A DNA stretch of 64,000 bases from Streptomyces toxytricini. GTDB lineage: Bacteria > Actinomycetota > Actinomycetes > Streptomycetales > Streptomycetaceae. The translations under genes were made by a program, and so were the position numbers. Of this stretch, positions 1 to 8,082 are shown piece after piece. The notes beneath the pieces were generated by a model that searched no databases, was not told where the DNA came from, and saw nothing but the letters and a program-made list of their open reading frames with translations. The stretch is from the NCBI RefSeq assembly GCF_014649915.1, contig NZ_BMTY01000004.1, positions 185,624 through 249,623 of the forward strand, given 5' to 3'. Position 1 is the first letter of the stretch. Every line of letters starts with the position of its first letter.

Positions 1-785
1 AGCCGGACCAGGCAGTCCAGCTGGTTCGGGACGCTGACCGGGACCGCCCCGTACGCCTGTGCCTTCAGGGCGGTCTCCGCCGTCGAGCCGGCCGCCGTGC
101 AGATCCGGCGGTCCTTCAGCGAGGCGTCGTACCCGGTGATCGGGGAGCCCTTCGGCGCGAGCACCTGCTGCCCGGCCTCGAAGTACGCCGTCGAGAAGGC
201 GACGTCCTCCAACCGCTTGCAGTTGATCGTCATGGTGCGCACGACGACGTCCACCCGGCCCTCCTGGAGGGCGGGGATGCGCTGGTTCGTCGGGATGGCC
301 CGGTAGATGACCGCGTTCTCGTCGCCCAGGATGTCCTTGGCTATCGCCCGCACCAGGGCTATGTCGAAGCCGTCGAGGCGGCCGTCGACCGGGTTGCGGT
401 ACCCCCACGCGAAACTGTTCTGGTCCACGCCGGCGACGAGCTTGCCCGCCTTGCGGATCCGCTCGATCGTCGGGCCGTCGCCCGCGGACGGGCGCAGGCT
501 GGCCTCCGGGTCCGGGCAGGTGTCGGTCAGCGTCCACGGCGCCTGCGGGACGGCCGCGACGGAGCCCGGCGGGCGGACCGCGGCCGCAGGGCCGTCCTCC
601 GGGGCCGCCTGCGCCAGCGGCAGCAGCACGGCCGCGGTCAGCGCGCAGGCCGCGGCCATCGCGCTGACCCCGCCCCACCCGCGCAGCCGCCGGGCGAGCC
701 GGCGCATCCGCGGCGGCCGGGTCCGCCCGCCCGCCGGGCCGCCGCCGCGGGGGGCTTCGTCCTCGCGCCTCACGCCTGTCCGCAT
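1..785 (-). CDS. glnH: Extracellular solute-binding protein, family 3 (GlnH-type), partial
   Basis: The 3' end lies beyond the left edge; 261 codons are visible. A long Arg-rich N-terminus leads into a hydrophobic export signal (about residues 43-58) ending in AQA. I see no clear lipobox: the only nearby Cys sits inside the hydrophobic stretch. The mature part has the polar amino acid binding fold (GKLVAGVDQN, then GRLDGFDIALVRAIAKDI). Mycobacterial GlnH is a lipoprotein that binds acidic amino acids and signals through GlnX to the kinase PknG. Here glnX ends 5 bp upstream on the same strand, so the two are one operon. The ATG at 785 is the only start fitting that spacing. A transport role with an ABC permease is the alternative, but no permease gene is adjacent on the visible side. 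Confidence 0.8.
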   Translation of the reverse strand, partial: MRTGVRREDEAPRGGGPAGGRTRPPRMRRLARRLRGWGGVSAMAAACALTAAVLLPLAQAAPEDGPAAAVRPPGSVAAVPQAPWTLTDTCPDPEASLRPSAGDGPTIERIRKAGKLVAGVDQNSFAWGYRNPVDGRLDGFDIALVRAIAKDILGDENAVIYRAIPTNQRIPALQEGRVDVVVRTMTINCKRLEDVAFSTAYFEAGQQVLAPKGSPITGYDASLKDRRICTAAGSTAETALKAQAYGAVPVSVPNQLDCLVR

Positions 786-790
786 CGCTG

Positions 791-2188
791 TCACCTGTAC
801 TCCGAAAGCCGGCGCCCGATGCCGAGGAGCACCGCCGCAGCGCCGGCGACCGCCAGGGCCGCCGAACCCGTCACCAACCCGCCGAACGCGCCCAGCCCGG
901 ACCGGGCGGCCCGCGTGAACTCCGCCTGCTCGTGAGCCAGAGCCCGCTCCAGGGAGGCGTCGACCGTGTCGAACGACGCCCCGCTGCTGTCCTTGTGGTC
1001 CCTGTCCCCGATGACCTGCGGCAGGGCCGCCTGGTAGTCGCCCCGCAGGTCCGTCTCCCGGGCCGCGGCGTGCCGCTGCTTCCACTGCCGGACGCCGTCC
1101 GCGGCGCTCGCGACCGGCTCGCGGCCCTTGTCGTCGTCGGCGAGGCGCAGCGCCTTCTCCAAGCCCGCGTCGAGGTCCTTCATGTTGGCCGCGAAGTCCA
1201 CGTCGTACTTGTCGGACTTCTTGTCGGCGGCGAGGACGGCACCGCGCGCGATCAGCGTCAGGTTCTCGTTGGCGCGGGCCTGGAGCGCGGCGATCCGCGC
1301 GTCGGTCAGCACCTTGAGCGACTCCTGCCCCTCCGTCCGCGCCTCGGCCAGGGACGAGCGCGCCACGGCGTGCCCCACGGCCAGCCACAGCAGCGCCACC
1401 AGGGTGGCGGCCGTCGCCGCGACGAGGCCGCGGTTGAAGACCCGGTTCGTCCGCCGGTAGTTGCGGTGCTGGGCCCACCCCAGCGCGGCCAGGGCGAGGA
1501 TCCCGGCGCCGAGCGAGGCCAGCGGCAGCGAGCGGGCGTTGTCGTAGTCCGCGTACAGCCGGCCCGTCTCCGCCTCGTACAGCCGCTGCGCGGCCGGCAG
1601 CAGCTGGGTGCTCATCTGCTCGTTGGCGTACCGCAGGTAGGCGCCGCCCAGCGGCAGGCCCTGCCGGTTGTTGGCGCGGGCCTGCTCGATCAGGCCGGTG
1701 TAGCGGGGCAGCTGCTCCCCGAGGAGGGTTATCTGCCGGCGGGACTCGGCGTCCTCCCCGGCGTTCGCCGCGGCGCTGACGAGCAGCCGGGAGGCGCCCG
1801 CCATGTCCTTCTCGTACCGCTGCCGCACCTCGCGCGGCTCGTCCGCGCCGGCGAGGAACCCGCTCGACGAGGCCGTGTCGGCGTCCGCGAGGGAGCGGTA
1901 GATGCTCGCCGCGTCCGCACTGAGCGGCTGGCTGCGGCCCACCACGTCCTCGGCGGAGCCGACCCGGCCGGCGACCTCCCACACCGTCACCGCCCCGAAC
2001 AGCAGGACGATTCCGGCGACGAGCGCGCCGATGATCCGCAGCCGGCCCGGCTCGGTGGTCGCTGCGGCGCGCAGCCGCTCGACCCCCTCGGCCCAGGCGG
2101 TGCCGGGCCCGGGAGGACCGGCGGGCGGCCCTGCGGCCGGGCCGCCGGCGCCGCCGGCCGGCGCGGGCGCGCGTGTTGTGATGGCCAC
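791..2188 (-). CDS. glnX: GlnX-like multi-pass membrane sensor protein
   Basis: 465 aa. A proline/alanine/glycine-rich cytoplasmic head (1-40) is followed by a membrane span near 51-72. A helical, polar, probably extracytoplasmic region runs from about 75 to 215. A closely spaced pair of spans follows near 221-240 and 252-272, then a second helical external region and a last span near 434-458. This double-sensor layout without enzymatic domains matches GlnX of the mycobacterial GlnX-GlnH-PknG operon, where it relays amino acid availability from GlnH to the kinase. Gene order and 5-bp spacing to glnH agree with that operon. The protein itself carries no catalytic motif, so its role is inferred from family and context. 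The start ATG follows a 190-bp gap that must hold the promoter. Confidence 0.72.
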   Translation of the reverse strand: MAITTRAPAPAGGAGGPAAGPPAGPPGPGTAWAEGVERLRAAATTEPGRLRIIGALVAGIVLLFGAVTVWEVAGRVGSAEDVVGRSQPLSADAASIYRSLADADTASSSGFLAGADEPREVRQRYEKDMAGASRLLVSAAANAGEDAESRRQITLLGEQLPRYTGLIEQARANNRQGLPLGGAYLRYANEQMSTQLLPAAQRLYEAETGRLYADYDNARSLPLASLGAGILALAALGWAQHRNYRRTNRVFNRGLVAATAATLVALLWLAVGHAVARSSLAEARTEGQESLKVLTDARIAALQARANENLTLIARGAVLAADKKSDKYDVDFAANMKDLDAGLEKALRLADDDKGREPVASAADGVRQWKQRHAAARETDLRGDYQAALPQVIGDRDHKDSSGASFDTVDASLERALAHEQAEFTRAARSGLGAFGGLVTGSAALAVAGAAAVLLGIGRRLSEYR

Positions 2189-2378
2189 CGTGACCTCCCC
2201 CTCGGTCCTCCATGCTCCGCAGCAGTATGGCCGGAGCGGCGGCCGGCCACAGCACCCGGTGTCCGATCCCGGACGGTCCCCTCCCCGTGCCCGGGCGGCG
2301 CCGCCCCCGCCACGCCTTCACCGTGAATACGTCCGCGCCACCGACACGGTTCCAGACGCGGGCCCTTCCCGGGCGGGT

Positions 2379-3407
2379 TCACCCGAAATGGGCACGCAGC
2401 TCTGCCCTCGCGGCCACCGGCGCACCTGCCGCGTCCAGCCCGAGCAGCGCCGCACCGAGCACCGGCGGCGCCTCCACCACGCGGACCGGGGCCAGCGGCG
2501 CCCGCTCCGCCAGCCCGGCCGCGATCCGGGCGTCGAGCCGCCGGTGCCCGGCCGTGAGCACACCGCCGCCGAGCAGCACCGGCGCCCGCGCCCCCAGCAG
2601 GTCCAGCCGGGCCAGCGCCACCGCCGCCATCGCGACGACCTCGTCCGCCTGCCGGTCGACGAGCGCGGCTGCAACGGGATCGCCCTCCTCCGCGCTCTCG
2701 AACAGGACGGGTACGAGCTCGTGGAGCCGCCGCCGCGGCAGCTCCCCCAGGTGCAGCGCCTCGACCAGGGCCGCCACCGACTCCAGGGCGAAGTGCCGCG
2801 GCAGGGCCCGCGACAGCCCGGTCGGCCCGCCGCGGCCGTCCTCGGCCCGCGCCGCCCACCACAGGGCCTCCTGCGCCAGGTGCACGCCGCCGCCCCAGTC
2901 CCCGGAGATCCTGCCGATCGCCGGGAAGCGGGCCGTTCGCCCGTCGGGCAACATGCCCGCGCAGTTGATGCCGGCACCGCACACCACCGCGACCCCGGCC
3001 GGGGCGTCCGAGTCGGCCAGCCCGGCCCGCAGGACCGCGAAGGTGTCGTTGCGTACGAGCACCCGGTCGGCCGCGGCCCAGCCGCGGACGGCGATCGCCC
3101 GCGCGAACCGCTCCTCCTCCACGGGGAAGTCCGCGTTCGCCAGGCAGGCCGAGACGCGGTCCGCGTACGGGGGCCCGCCGCTCAGCCCGGCCTCGGCGGC
3201 GGCCGCGGCGACGGCCCGCTCCAGCTCGTCCACCGCCGCGTCCGTCCCCGTCCGCTGCGGCTGGAACCCGCCGGAGCGGCCCCGGCCGAGGACGCGGCCG
3301 TCGGCGGCGACCAGGGCGGCGTCGGTCTTGCTGTTCCCCGCGTCGACCGCGAGGACGGCCGCCGCCGCGGCCCCGACCCGGGCGGCGGCGCCCGCGGGCC
3401 GGCTCAC
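2379..3407 (-). CDS. N-acetylglucosamine kinase-like protein, BadF/BadG/BcrA/BcrD ATPase family
   Basis: 342 aa with the ASKHA fold. The phosphate-1 motif is near the N-terminus (VLAVDAGNSKTDAAL). A second nucleotide motif, VVCGAGINCAG, and the acidic GRISGDWGGG segment typical of eukaryote-like GlcNAc kinases lie mid-protein. VLLGGGVLTAG is the adenosine motif. It likely phosphorylates GlcNAc, MurNAc, glucosamine or a related sugar in the cytoplasm. The start GTG at 3407 overlaps the stop of the upstream glycosidase in a GTGA arrangement, so translation is coupled. Operon context with a phospho-glycosidase and a ROK regulator supports sugar use. The exact substrate cannot be read from the sequence; chitobiose or cellobiose is possible. 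Confidence 0.8.
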   Translation of the reverse strand: MSRPAGAAARVGAAAAAVLAVDAGNSKTDAALVAADGRVLGRGRSGGFQPQRTGTDAAVDELERAVAAAAAEAGLSGGPPYADRVSACLANADFPVEEERFARAIAVRGWAAADRVLVRNDTFAVLRAGLADSDAPAGVAVVCGAGINCAGMLPDGRTARFPAIGRISGDWGGGVHLAQEALWWAARAEDGRGGPTGLSRALPRHFALESVAALVEALHLGELPRRRLHELVPVLFESAEEGDPVAAALVDRQADEVVAMAAVALARLDLLGARAPVLLGGGVLTAGHRRLDARIAAGLAERAPLAPVRVVEAPPVLGAALLGLDAAGAPVAARAELRAHFG

Positions 3408-4681
3408 GCCCACGGCAGGTACTCCCTGTTGTGCGCGAGCAGCCGGTCCGCGAGCCCTTCCGCCCGGTCGAACTGGCCGATCAGGGGGTGTGCCAGCAGC
3501 GCCCGGAACACCCGGTCGCGCCCGCCGCGCAGCGCCGCCTCCAGCGCCAGCTCCTCGTACGCGGCCACGTGTCCCACCAGCCCCGCGTACAGCGGGTCCA
3601 GCCGCGGCACCGGGAGCGGCACCGGGCCCGATCCGTCGACCCGTGCCTGCACCTCGACGACCGCGTCGTCGGGGAGGAAGGGCAGGGTCCCGCGGTTGCG
3701 GGCGTTGACGACCTGCACCGATCCGCGGCCCGCCCCGGTGCCGAGCAGCGCCGACGCCAGGTCCACGGCCGCCTCCGAGTAGAAGGCCCCGCCCCGCGAG
3801 GCCAGCAGCGCCGGCTTCTCGTCGAGGGCCGGATCGGCGTACAGGGTGAGCAGTTCCTGCTCCATGGCGGCCACCTCGGCGGCCCGCGAGGGCTTGGCGC
3901 CGAGTTCCCGGACCGCTTCGTCGTGTGCGTAGAAGTAGCGCAGGTAGTAGGAGGGGACGGTGCCGAGCCGGTCCAGGACCTGCCGCGGCAGCCGCAGCTC
4001 CGCGGCGATGCGGTCCGCGTGGCCGGCGAGCAGGCCGGGCAGCAGGTCCTCGCCGTCCGGGCCGCCCTTGCGGACGCCGAGCTCCCAGGTGAGGTGGTTG
4101 AGCCCGACGTGGTCGAGGTGCAGGTCCGCCGGCTCCATGCCGAGGATCGCGGCGAACTTCCGCTGGAGCCCGATGGCGACGTTGCACAGCCCGACGGCCT
4201 TGTGCCCGGCGTCCAGCAGGGCGCGCGTGACGATCCCGACCGGGTTGGTGAAGTCGATGATCCAGGCCCCGGGGCTGGTGCGGCGGACCCGCTCGGCGAT
4301 GTCCAGGACCACCGGGACCGTGCGCAGCGCCTTCGCGAGGCCGCCTGCGCCGGTGGTCTCCTGGCCGAGGCAGCCGCACTCCAGCGGCCACGTCTCGTCG
4401 CGGAGCCGGGCCGCCTGGCCGCCGACGCGCAGCTGGAGCAGGACCGCGTCCGCGCCGTCGACGCCCGCGTCGAGGTCGGCGGTGGTGGTGATCCGGCCGG
4501 GGTGGCCCTGCCGCGCGAAGATCCTGCGGGCCAGGCCGCCGACGAGTTCCAGGCGGTCGGCGGCGGGGTCGACCAGCACCAGCTCGGCGATCGGGAGGGT
4601 GTCGCGCAGCCGCGCGAAGCCGTCGATCAGCTCGGGCGTGTAGGTGGACCCGCCGCCCACCACTGCCAGTTTCAAGGTCAC
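3404..4681 (-). CDS. 6-phospho-beta-glucosidase, glycoside hydrolase family 4
   Basis: 425 aa, the usual family 4 length. This family uses NAD and a divalent metal, and cleaves 6-phospho-glycosides by an oxidation-elimination route. Visible signatures are the N-terminal dinucleotide loop GGGSTYTPE, the LCNVAIG metal-binding cysteine segment near residue 168, and GLNHLTW near 195, which supplies the metal His. The start is GTG at 4681. The gene follows the ROK regulator by 37 bp and overlaps the kinase by 4 bp, giving a three-gene operon. No PTS or ABC transporter gene is adjacent, so the phosphorylated substrate must be imported by distant genes or made by the downstream kinase. A 6-phospho-chitobiose substrate is conceivable given the GlcNAc-type kinase. 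Confidence 0.85.
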   Translation of the reverse strand: MTLKLAVVGGGSTYTPELIDGFARLRDTLPIAELVLVDPAADRLELVGGLARRIFARQGHPGRITTTADLDAGVDGADAVLLQLRVGGQAARLRDETWPLECGCLGQETTGAGGLAKALRTVPVVLDIAERVRRTSPGAWIIDFTNPVGIVTRALLDAGHKAVGLCNVAIGLQRKFAAILGMEPADLHLDHVGLNHLTWELGVRKGGPDGEDLLPGLLAGHADRIAAELRLPRQVLDRLGTVPSYYLRYFYAHDEAVRELGAKPSRAAEVAAMEQELLTLYADPALDEKPALLASRGGAFYSEAAVDLASALLGTGAGRGSVQVVNARNRGTLPFLPDDAVVEVQARVDGSGPVPLPVPRLDPLYAGLVGHVAAYEELALEAALRGGRDRVFRALLAHPLIGQFDRAEGLADRLLAHNREYLPWA

Positions 4682-4718
4682 GGTCGCCAGCCTTTCACTC
4701 CGGTGGAGGGGTACGGGG

Positions 4719-5951
4719 TCAGCGGCGCAAGGTGTCGAAGACCTCGTCGCGCGCCGTGGCCAGGGCGGACTCCAGGGCGCCGCGCAGCACGGGCCTCTCG
4801 CGCACGCTCCCGGGAACCAGGCGGGGCGCGGAGGGGGCGAGGTCGGCGAGCTCGGCCTGGACCAGGTCGCGCAGGGCCGCCCCGCCGGCGTCGGTGACGG
4901 CGCCGGAGAGGATGACGAGCTCCGGGTCCAGTACGGCGACCAGCGCGGCGAGCCCGGTCGCGAGCGCAGTGGCGTACCGCCGCAGCAGCCTCAGGTGCGC
5001 GCCCTCGGGTTCGGCGGCGGCGCGCCGCAGCAGCGCGGCGGCCGCGGCGGCCTGCGCCGCGCCCCCGGCCCCCGCCCCGGCGGGCCCGTCGGCCGGGGGC
5101 GGGGCGAGGCCCAGCCCGGCGGCCAGGGCGACCACCGCGCCCGCGCCGGCGAGCTCCTGGAAGCCGCCCGCTCCGACCCGGGCCGCCTGCCGGACCAGCG
5201 GGCGCCCGGGCACGGGCAGGAACCCGACCTCGCCCGCCCCGCCCGTCCGGCCGCGGTGCAGCCGCCCGCCCAGCACCACCGCGGCGCCGAGACCCGCACC
5301 GTTCCACAGCAGGACGAAGTCGTCGTGGCCGCGGGCGGCGCCGAGCCGCTGCTCGGCGACCGCGGCCAGGTTCACGTCGTTCTCGTACCCGACCGGCACG
5401 GACAGCGCCGCGGCCAGTTCCTCCGGCAGGGCGCGGGACTCATGGCCGTCCGGCAGGTGGCCCGCGTGGCGCAGGACGCTGGTGCGCTGGTCGAAGGAGC
5501 CCGGCAGGGCGATCACCGCGCGGCGCAGGTCGCCGCGGCCCAGCCCGGCGGCGTCCAGCGCGCCGTCCAGGGCGCGGGCGGCCTGCCCGGCCGGGCCGCC
5601 GCTCCCCGTGCAGGGGACTTCGCTGCTGCCGACGACCCCGCCGGTCAGGTCGGCGACGGCGGCGGTGATGCGGTCGGGGGTGACGTCCAGTCCGGCGACG
5701 CGCGCGGCGGCCGGGTTGACCCCGTACAGGCGGGCGCCGGGCCCGGGCCGGCCGGTGGTGGTGCCGGCGGCCACGACGAGCCCGGCGGCTTCCAGGCGCG
5801 CCAGCAGCTGGGAGGCGGTTGGCTTCGAGAGGCCGGTGAGGCTGCCGATCCGTGTGCGGGAGAGGGGGCCGTGCGCCAGCAGCAGGTCGAGCGCCGCGCG
5901 GTCGTTCATGGCGCGCAGCACGCCGGGCGTTCCGGGGCCGGGGCCGGCCAT
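4719..5951 (-). CDS. ROK family transcriptional regulator
   Basis: About 410 aa. The N-terminal winged helix (residues about 16-70; LSRTRIGSLTGLSKPTASQLLARLEAAGLV) is followed by a ROK sugar-kinase-like domain. I chose ATG 5951 because a GGGAGAGAG ribosome site precedes it; ATG 5978 would add nine residues. The zinc-binding cysteine cluster of most ROK proteins (CxCGxxGCxE) is absent: the matching stretch reads GEVGFLPVPGRPLVRQAARVG. It leads the operon with the family 4 glycosidase and the kinase and probably represses it until a sugar or phospho-sugar binds. A GGAAAGTTTCC palindrome lies just upstream and is the likely operator. Confidence 0.85.
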   Translation of the reverse strand: MAGPGPGTPGVLRAMNDRAALDLLLAHGPLSRTRIGSLTGLSKPTASQLLARLEAAGLVVAAGTTTGRPGPGARLYGVNPAAARVAGLDVTPDRITAAVADLTGGVVGSSEVPCTGSGGPAGQAARALDGALDAAGLGRGDLRRAVIALPGSFDQRTSVLRHAGHLPDGHESRALPEELAAALSVPVGYENDVNLAAVAEQRLGAARGHDDFVLLWNGAGLGAAVVLGGRLHRGRTGGAGEVGFLPVPGRPLVRQAARVGAGGFQELAGAGAVVALAAGLGLAPPPADGPAGAGAGGAAQAAAAAALLRRAAAEPEGAHLRLLRRYATALATGLAALVAVLDPELVILSGAVTDAGGAALRDLVQAELADLAPSAPRLVPGSVRERPVLRGALESALATARDEVFDTLRR

Positions 5952-5975
5952 GGGGATCTCTCTCCCTCGATCGGA

Positions 5976-5995
5976 CAACTGTTGGGAAAGTTTCC
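5976..5995. promoter_or_regulatory. Probable ROK operator (adjacent palindromes)
   Basis: Two abutting palindromes lie 25 bp before the ROK start codon: CAACTGTTG (5976-5984) and GGAAAGTTTCC (5985-5995). The second resembles the AAAGTTTCC-centred operators I recall for the streptomycete ROK repressor of chitosanase (CsnR). It is an A/T-rich island in a very GC-rich window, which favours a functional site. Autorepression is inferred. Confidence 0.55.
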
Positions 5996-6114
5996 TGTCG
6001 GACCCGGCGGCATGTCAACGGGGGCGCGCCCTGAAACGCCGCCGCCCCCTCGGGGGCGCGGGCGCGGAGGGGGCGACAGCGGAAAGGCGACAGGGAAAAG
6101 GGGGAGCCTGGACC

Positions 6115-7212
6115 CTACTTCGTGATCCGAGGGGCTCCGGACGACGGCACGCCGCCGCCGGGCGGAATCGGCGCGGTCGCCTGGGACTGCGGGGAGGCCG
6201 GGTTGGCCAGGGCCGACGGCGGCGCCACCGAGGCCGCCGGATCGGCTGCGGGCTCCTCCTCCTCGGCTCCCGGCAGGCCGCCGATGATCCCGATGCCGGC
6301 CTCGTCGAAGGCCTCCTTGATGCGCCAGCGCAGCTCGCGCTCGACGGAGAACTGCTGGCCGGGCATCGTCTTCGCCGACACCTTCACCGTCATCGACGCC
6401 AGCAGCACCTCGTCGAGGCCCAGCACCTCGACCGGACCCCACAGCCGCTCGTCCCAGGGAGTCTCCTTCGCCATCGCGTCCGCGACACCGGCGACGACCT
6501 CGCGGATCCGCGGGAGGCTCTCCGTCGGCTTGACCTGGACGTCCACGGTCGCCGTCGCCCAGCCCTGGCTCAGGTTCCCGATCCGCTTGATCTCGCCGTT
6601 GCGCACGTACCAGATCTCGCCGTTGTCGCCGCGCAGCTTGGTGACGCGCAGGCCGACCTCGACGACCTCACCCGAGGCCACACCGGCGTCGATCTTGTCT
6701 CCGACGCCGTACTGGTCCTCCAGGATCATGAAGACGCCGGAGAGGAAGTCCGTCACCAGGTTCCGCGCGCCGAAACCGATCGCCACACCGGCCACACCGG
6801 CGCTGGCGAGCAGCGGGCCCAGGTTGATGTCCAGCGCGCCGAGCACCATCAGGCTCGCCGTGCCGAGGATCAGGAACGAGGCCACCGAGCGGAGGACCGA
6901 GCCGATCGCCTCGGAACGCTGGCGCCGCCGCTCGGCGTTGACCAGCAGCCCGCCCAGAGCGGTCCCCTCGACGGCCTCGGCGCCCCGGTTCATGCGCGTG
7001 ATCAGCTTCGTCAGCGACTTGCGGACCACCGAGCGGAGCGCCATCGCGATCACCACGATGAGCAGGATCTTCAGGCCCAGGTACAGCCACCCGGCCCAGT
7101 TCTCCTCTATGAAGCTCGCCGCGTTCGTGACGCTCTCGTGGGCTTCCTGCACCGACGTCGCCGGATCCGGAGTGGCGGCTGCCAGCGGCAGAAGGGCTGC
7201 GGGCCAGGGCAC
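6115..7212 (-). CDS. Mechanosensitive ion channel, MscS family
   Basis: 365 aa. Three membrane helices are visible: about 40-60 (WLYLGLKILLIVVIAMAL), a middle helix around 105-130, and the pore helix carrying the family signature (GVAGVAIGFGARNLVTDFLSGVFMI). The beta domain follows (VGDKIDAG..GEVVEVGLRVTKL), then the cytoplasmic vestibule and a Pro/Ala-rich tail of about 60 residues that the core family does not need. It opens under membrane tension to release solutes during hypo-osmotic shock. GTG 7212 is chosen as start because TGGAGG precedes it by eight bases. It is monocistronic and divergent from the HNH gene. Confidence 0.9.
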   Translation of the reverse strand: MPWPAALLPLAAATPDPATSVQEAHESVTNAASFIEENWAGWLYLGLKILLIVVIAMALRSVVRKSLTKLITRMNRGAEAVEGTALGGLLVNAERRRQRSEAIGSVLRSVASFLILGTASLMVLGALDINLGPLLASAGVAGVAIGFGARNLVTDFLSGVFMILEDQYGVGDKIDAGVASGEVVEVGLRVTKLRGDNGEIWYVRNGEIKRIGNLSQGWATATVDVQVKPTESLPRIREVVAGVADAMAKETPWDERLWGPVEVLGLDEVLLASMTVKVSAKTMPGQQFSVERELRWRIKEAFDEAGIGIIGGLPGAEEEEPAADPAASVAPPSALANPASPQSQATAPIPPGGGVPSSGAPRITK

Positions 7213-7472
7213 GGCGGGAACCTCCAGGTGTCACGGTCTGCCCGCGGAACGGAATGCGGAACAGGCCTTCCACACTATCGGGGCGTTCGGGTGACCTTGT
7301 TGCCTTGTTCGGGGGAGAGACGAGGCTCACCCGGGGAGAAGTGGGGTGTGGTCGAAAACACCTCGGACCCGTTACGGGTGCGTGGTGGCGTTTCGACCAG
7401 CCGTAAGGAGAGACTGGATAGCAGATCGTCCCGGCGCGAGCCACGCGCCGCCGGCGTACAAGGAGGCAGTCC
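7213..7472. promoter_or_regulatory. Divergent promoter region, MscS / HNH
   Basis: 260 bp between two divergent genes must hold both promoters. It is less GC-rich than its surroundings near 7290-7420. I could not pick out a convincing -35/-10 pair or an operator. Confidence 0.35.
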
Positions 7473-8012
7473 GTGCCGCACGTCCTGGTCCTCAACGCGT
7501 CGTACGAGCCGCTCGGCGTCGTACCGCTCCGCCGCGCGCTCGTCCTCGTCCTGGAGAACAAGGCAGTCTCCCTGGAGGAATCGGGCGCCTTCCTGCACAG
7601 CGCGACCCGGGTCGTCCCCGCGCCCAGCGTGGTTCGGCTCAAGCGCTTCGTGCGGGTCCCCTACCGGGGGCCCGTTCCACTCACCCGGCGTGCGCTGTTC
7701 GCGCGTGACGGCGGCCGCTGCATGTACTGCGGCGGCGTGGCCACCAGCGTCGACCACGTGATCCCGCGCAGCCGCGGAGGGCAGCACGTGTGGGACAACG
7801 TGGTCGCCGCCTGCCGCCGGTGCAACCACGTCAAAGCCGACCGGCACCTGGTCGACCTCGGCTGGCGGCTGCGCCACCAGCCCGCCCCGCCGTCGGGCCT
7901 GGCCTGGCGGATCATCGGAACGGGGCACCGGGATCCCCGGTGGATGCCCTACCTCCAGCCCTACGGGGCCGACGACGCCCTCGACCGCATCGGCGCGGCC
8001 GCCGCCTCCTGA
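7473..8012 (+). CDS. HNH endonuclease
   Basis: 179 aa. The C-terminal HNH motif is complete: CMYCGG...SVDHVIPRSRGG...WDNVVAACRRCNHVK, with two CxxC pairs holding the zinc and the DH pair activating water. The N-terminal 70 residues (LVLNASYEPLGVVPLRRAL) are the conserved actinobacterial and cyanobacterial extension of this stand-alone family. The start GTG at 7473 has an AAGGAGG ribosome site six bases upstream. It is an intracellular metal-dependent nuclease of unknown biological target. No methylase or phage gene is adjacent, so a restriction role is not supported here. Confidence 0.85.
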   Translation: MPHVLVLNASYEPLGVVPLRRALVLVLENKAVSLEESGAFLHSATRVVPAPSVVRLKRFVRVPYRGPVPLTRRALFARDGGRCMYCGGVATSVDHVIPRSRGGQHVWDNVVAACRRCNHVKADRHLVDLGWRLRHQPAPPSGLAWRIIGTGHRDPRWMPYLQPYGADDALDRIGAAAAS

Positions 8013-8030
8013 CACGGATCCGAGGACCGG

Positions 8031-8060
8031 ACCCGACCCGGTGCACACACCGGCTCGGGT
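8031..8060. terminator. Bidirectional hairpin between convergent HNH and hydrolase genes
   Basis: 13-bp stem with one mismatch (arms 8031-8043 and 8048-8060, loop CACA), lying between two convergent stop codons. Confidence 0.6.
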
Positions 8061-8082
8061 GCGGGCGCTGCCGCCGCGCGGC

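Noticed and set aside
932..2326. Plus-strand frame opposite glnX
   Set aside because: Arg/Pro/Gly-rich shadow; glnX on the minus strand has clear membrane spans and operon context.
6040..6114. GC hairpin after the MscS gene as terminator
   Set aside because: The best stem (CGCCCCC / GGGGGCG) has a two-base loop, too tight to be convincing.
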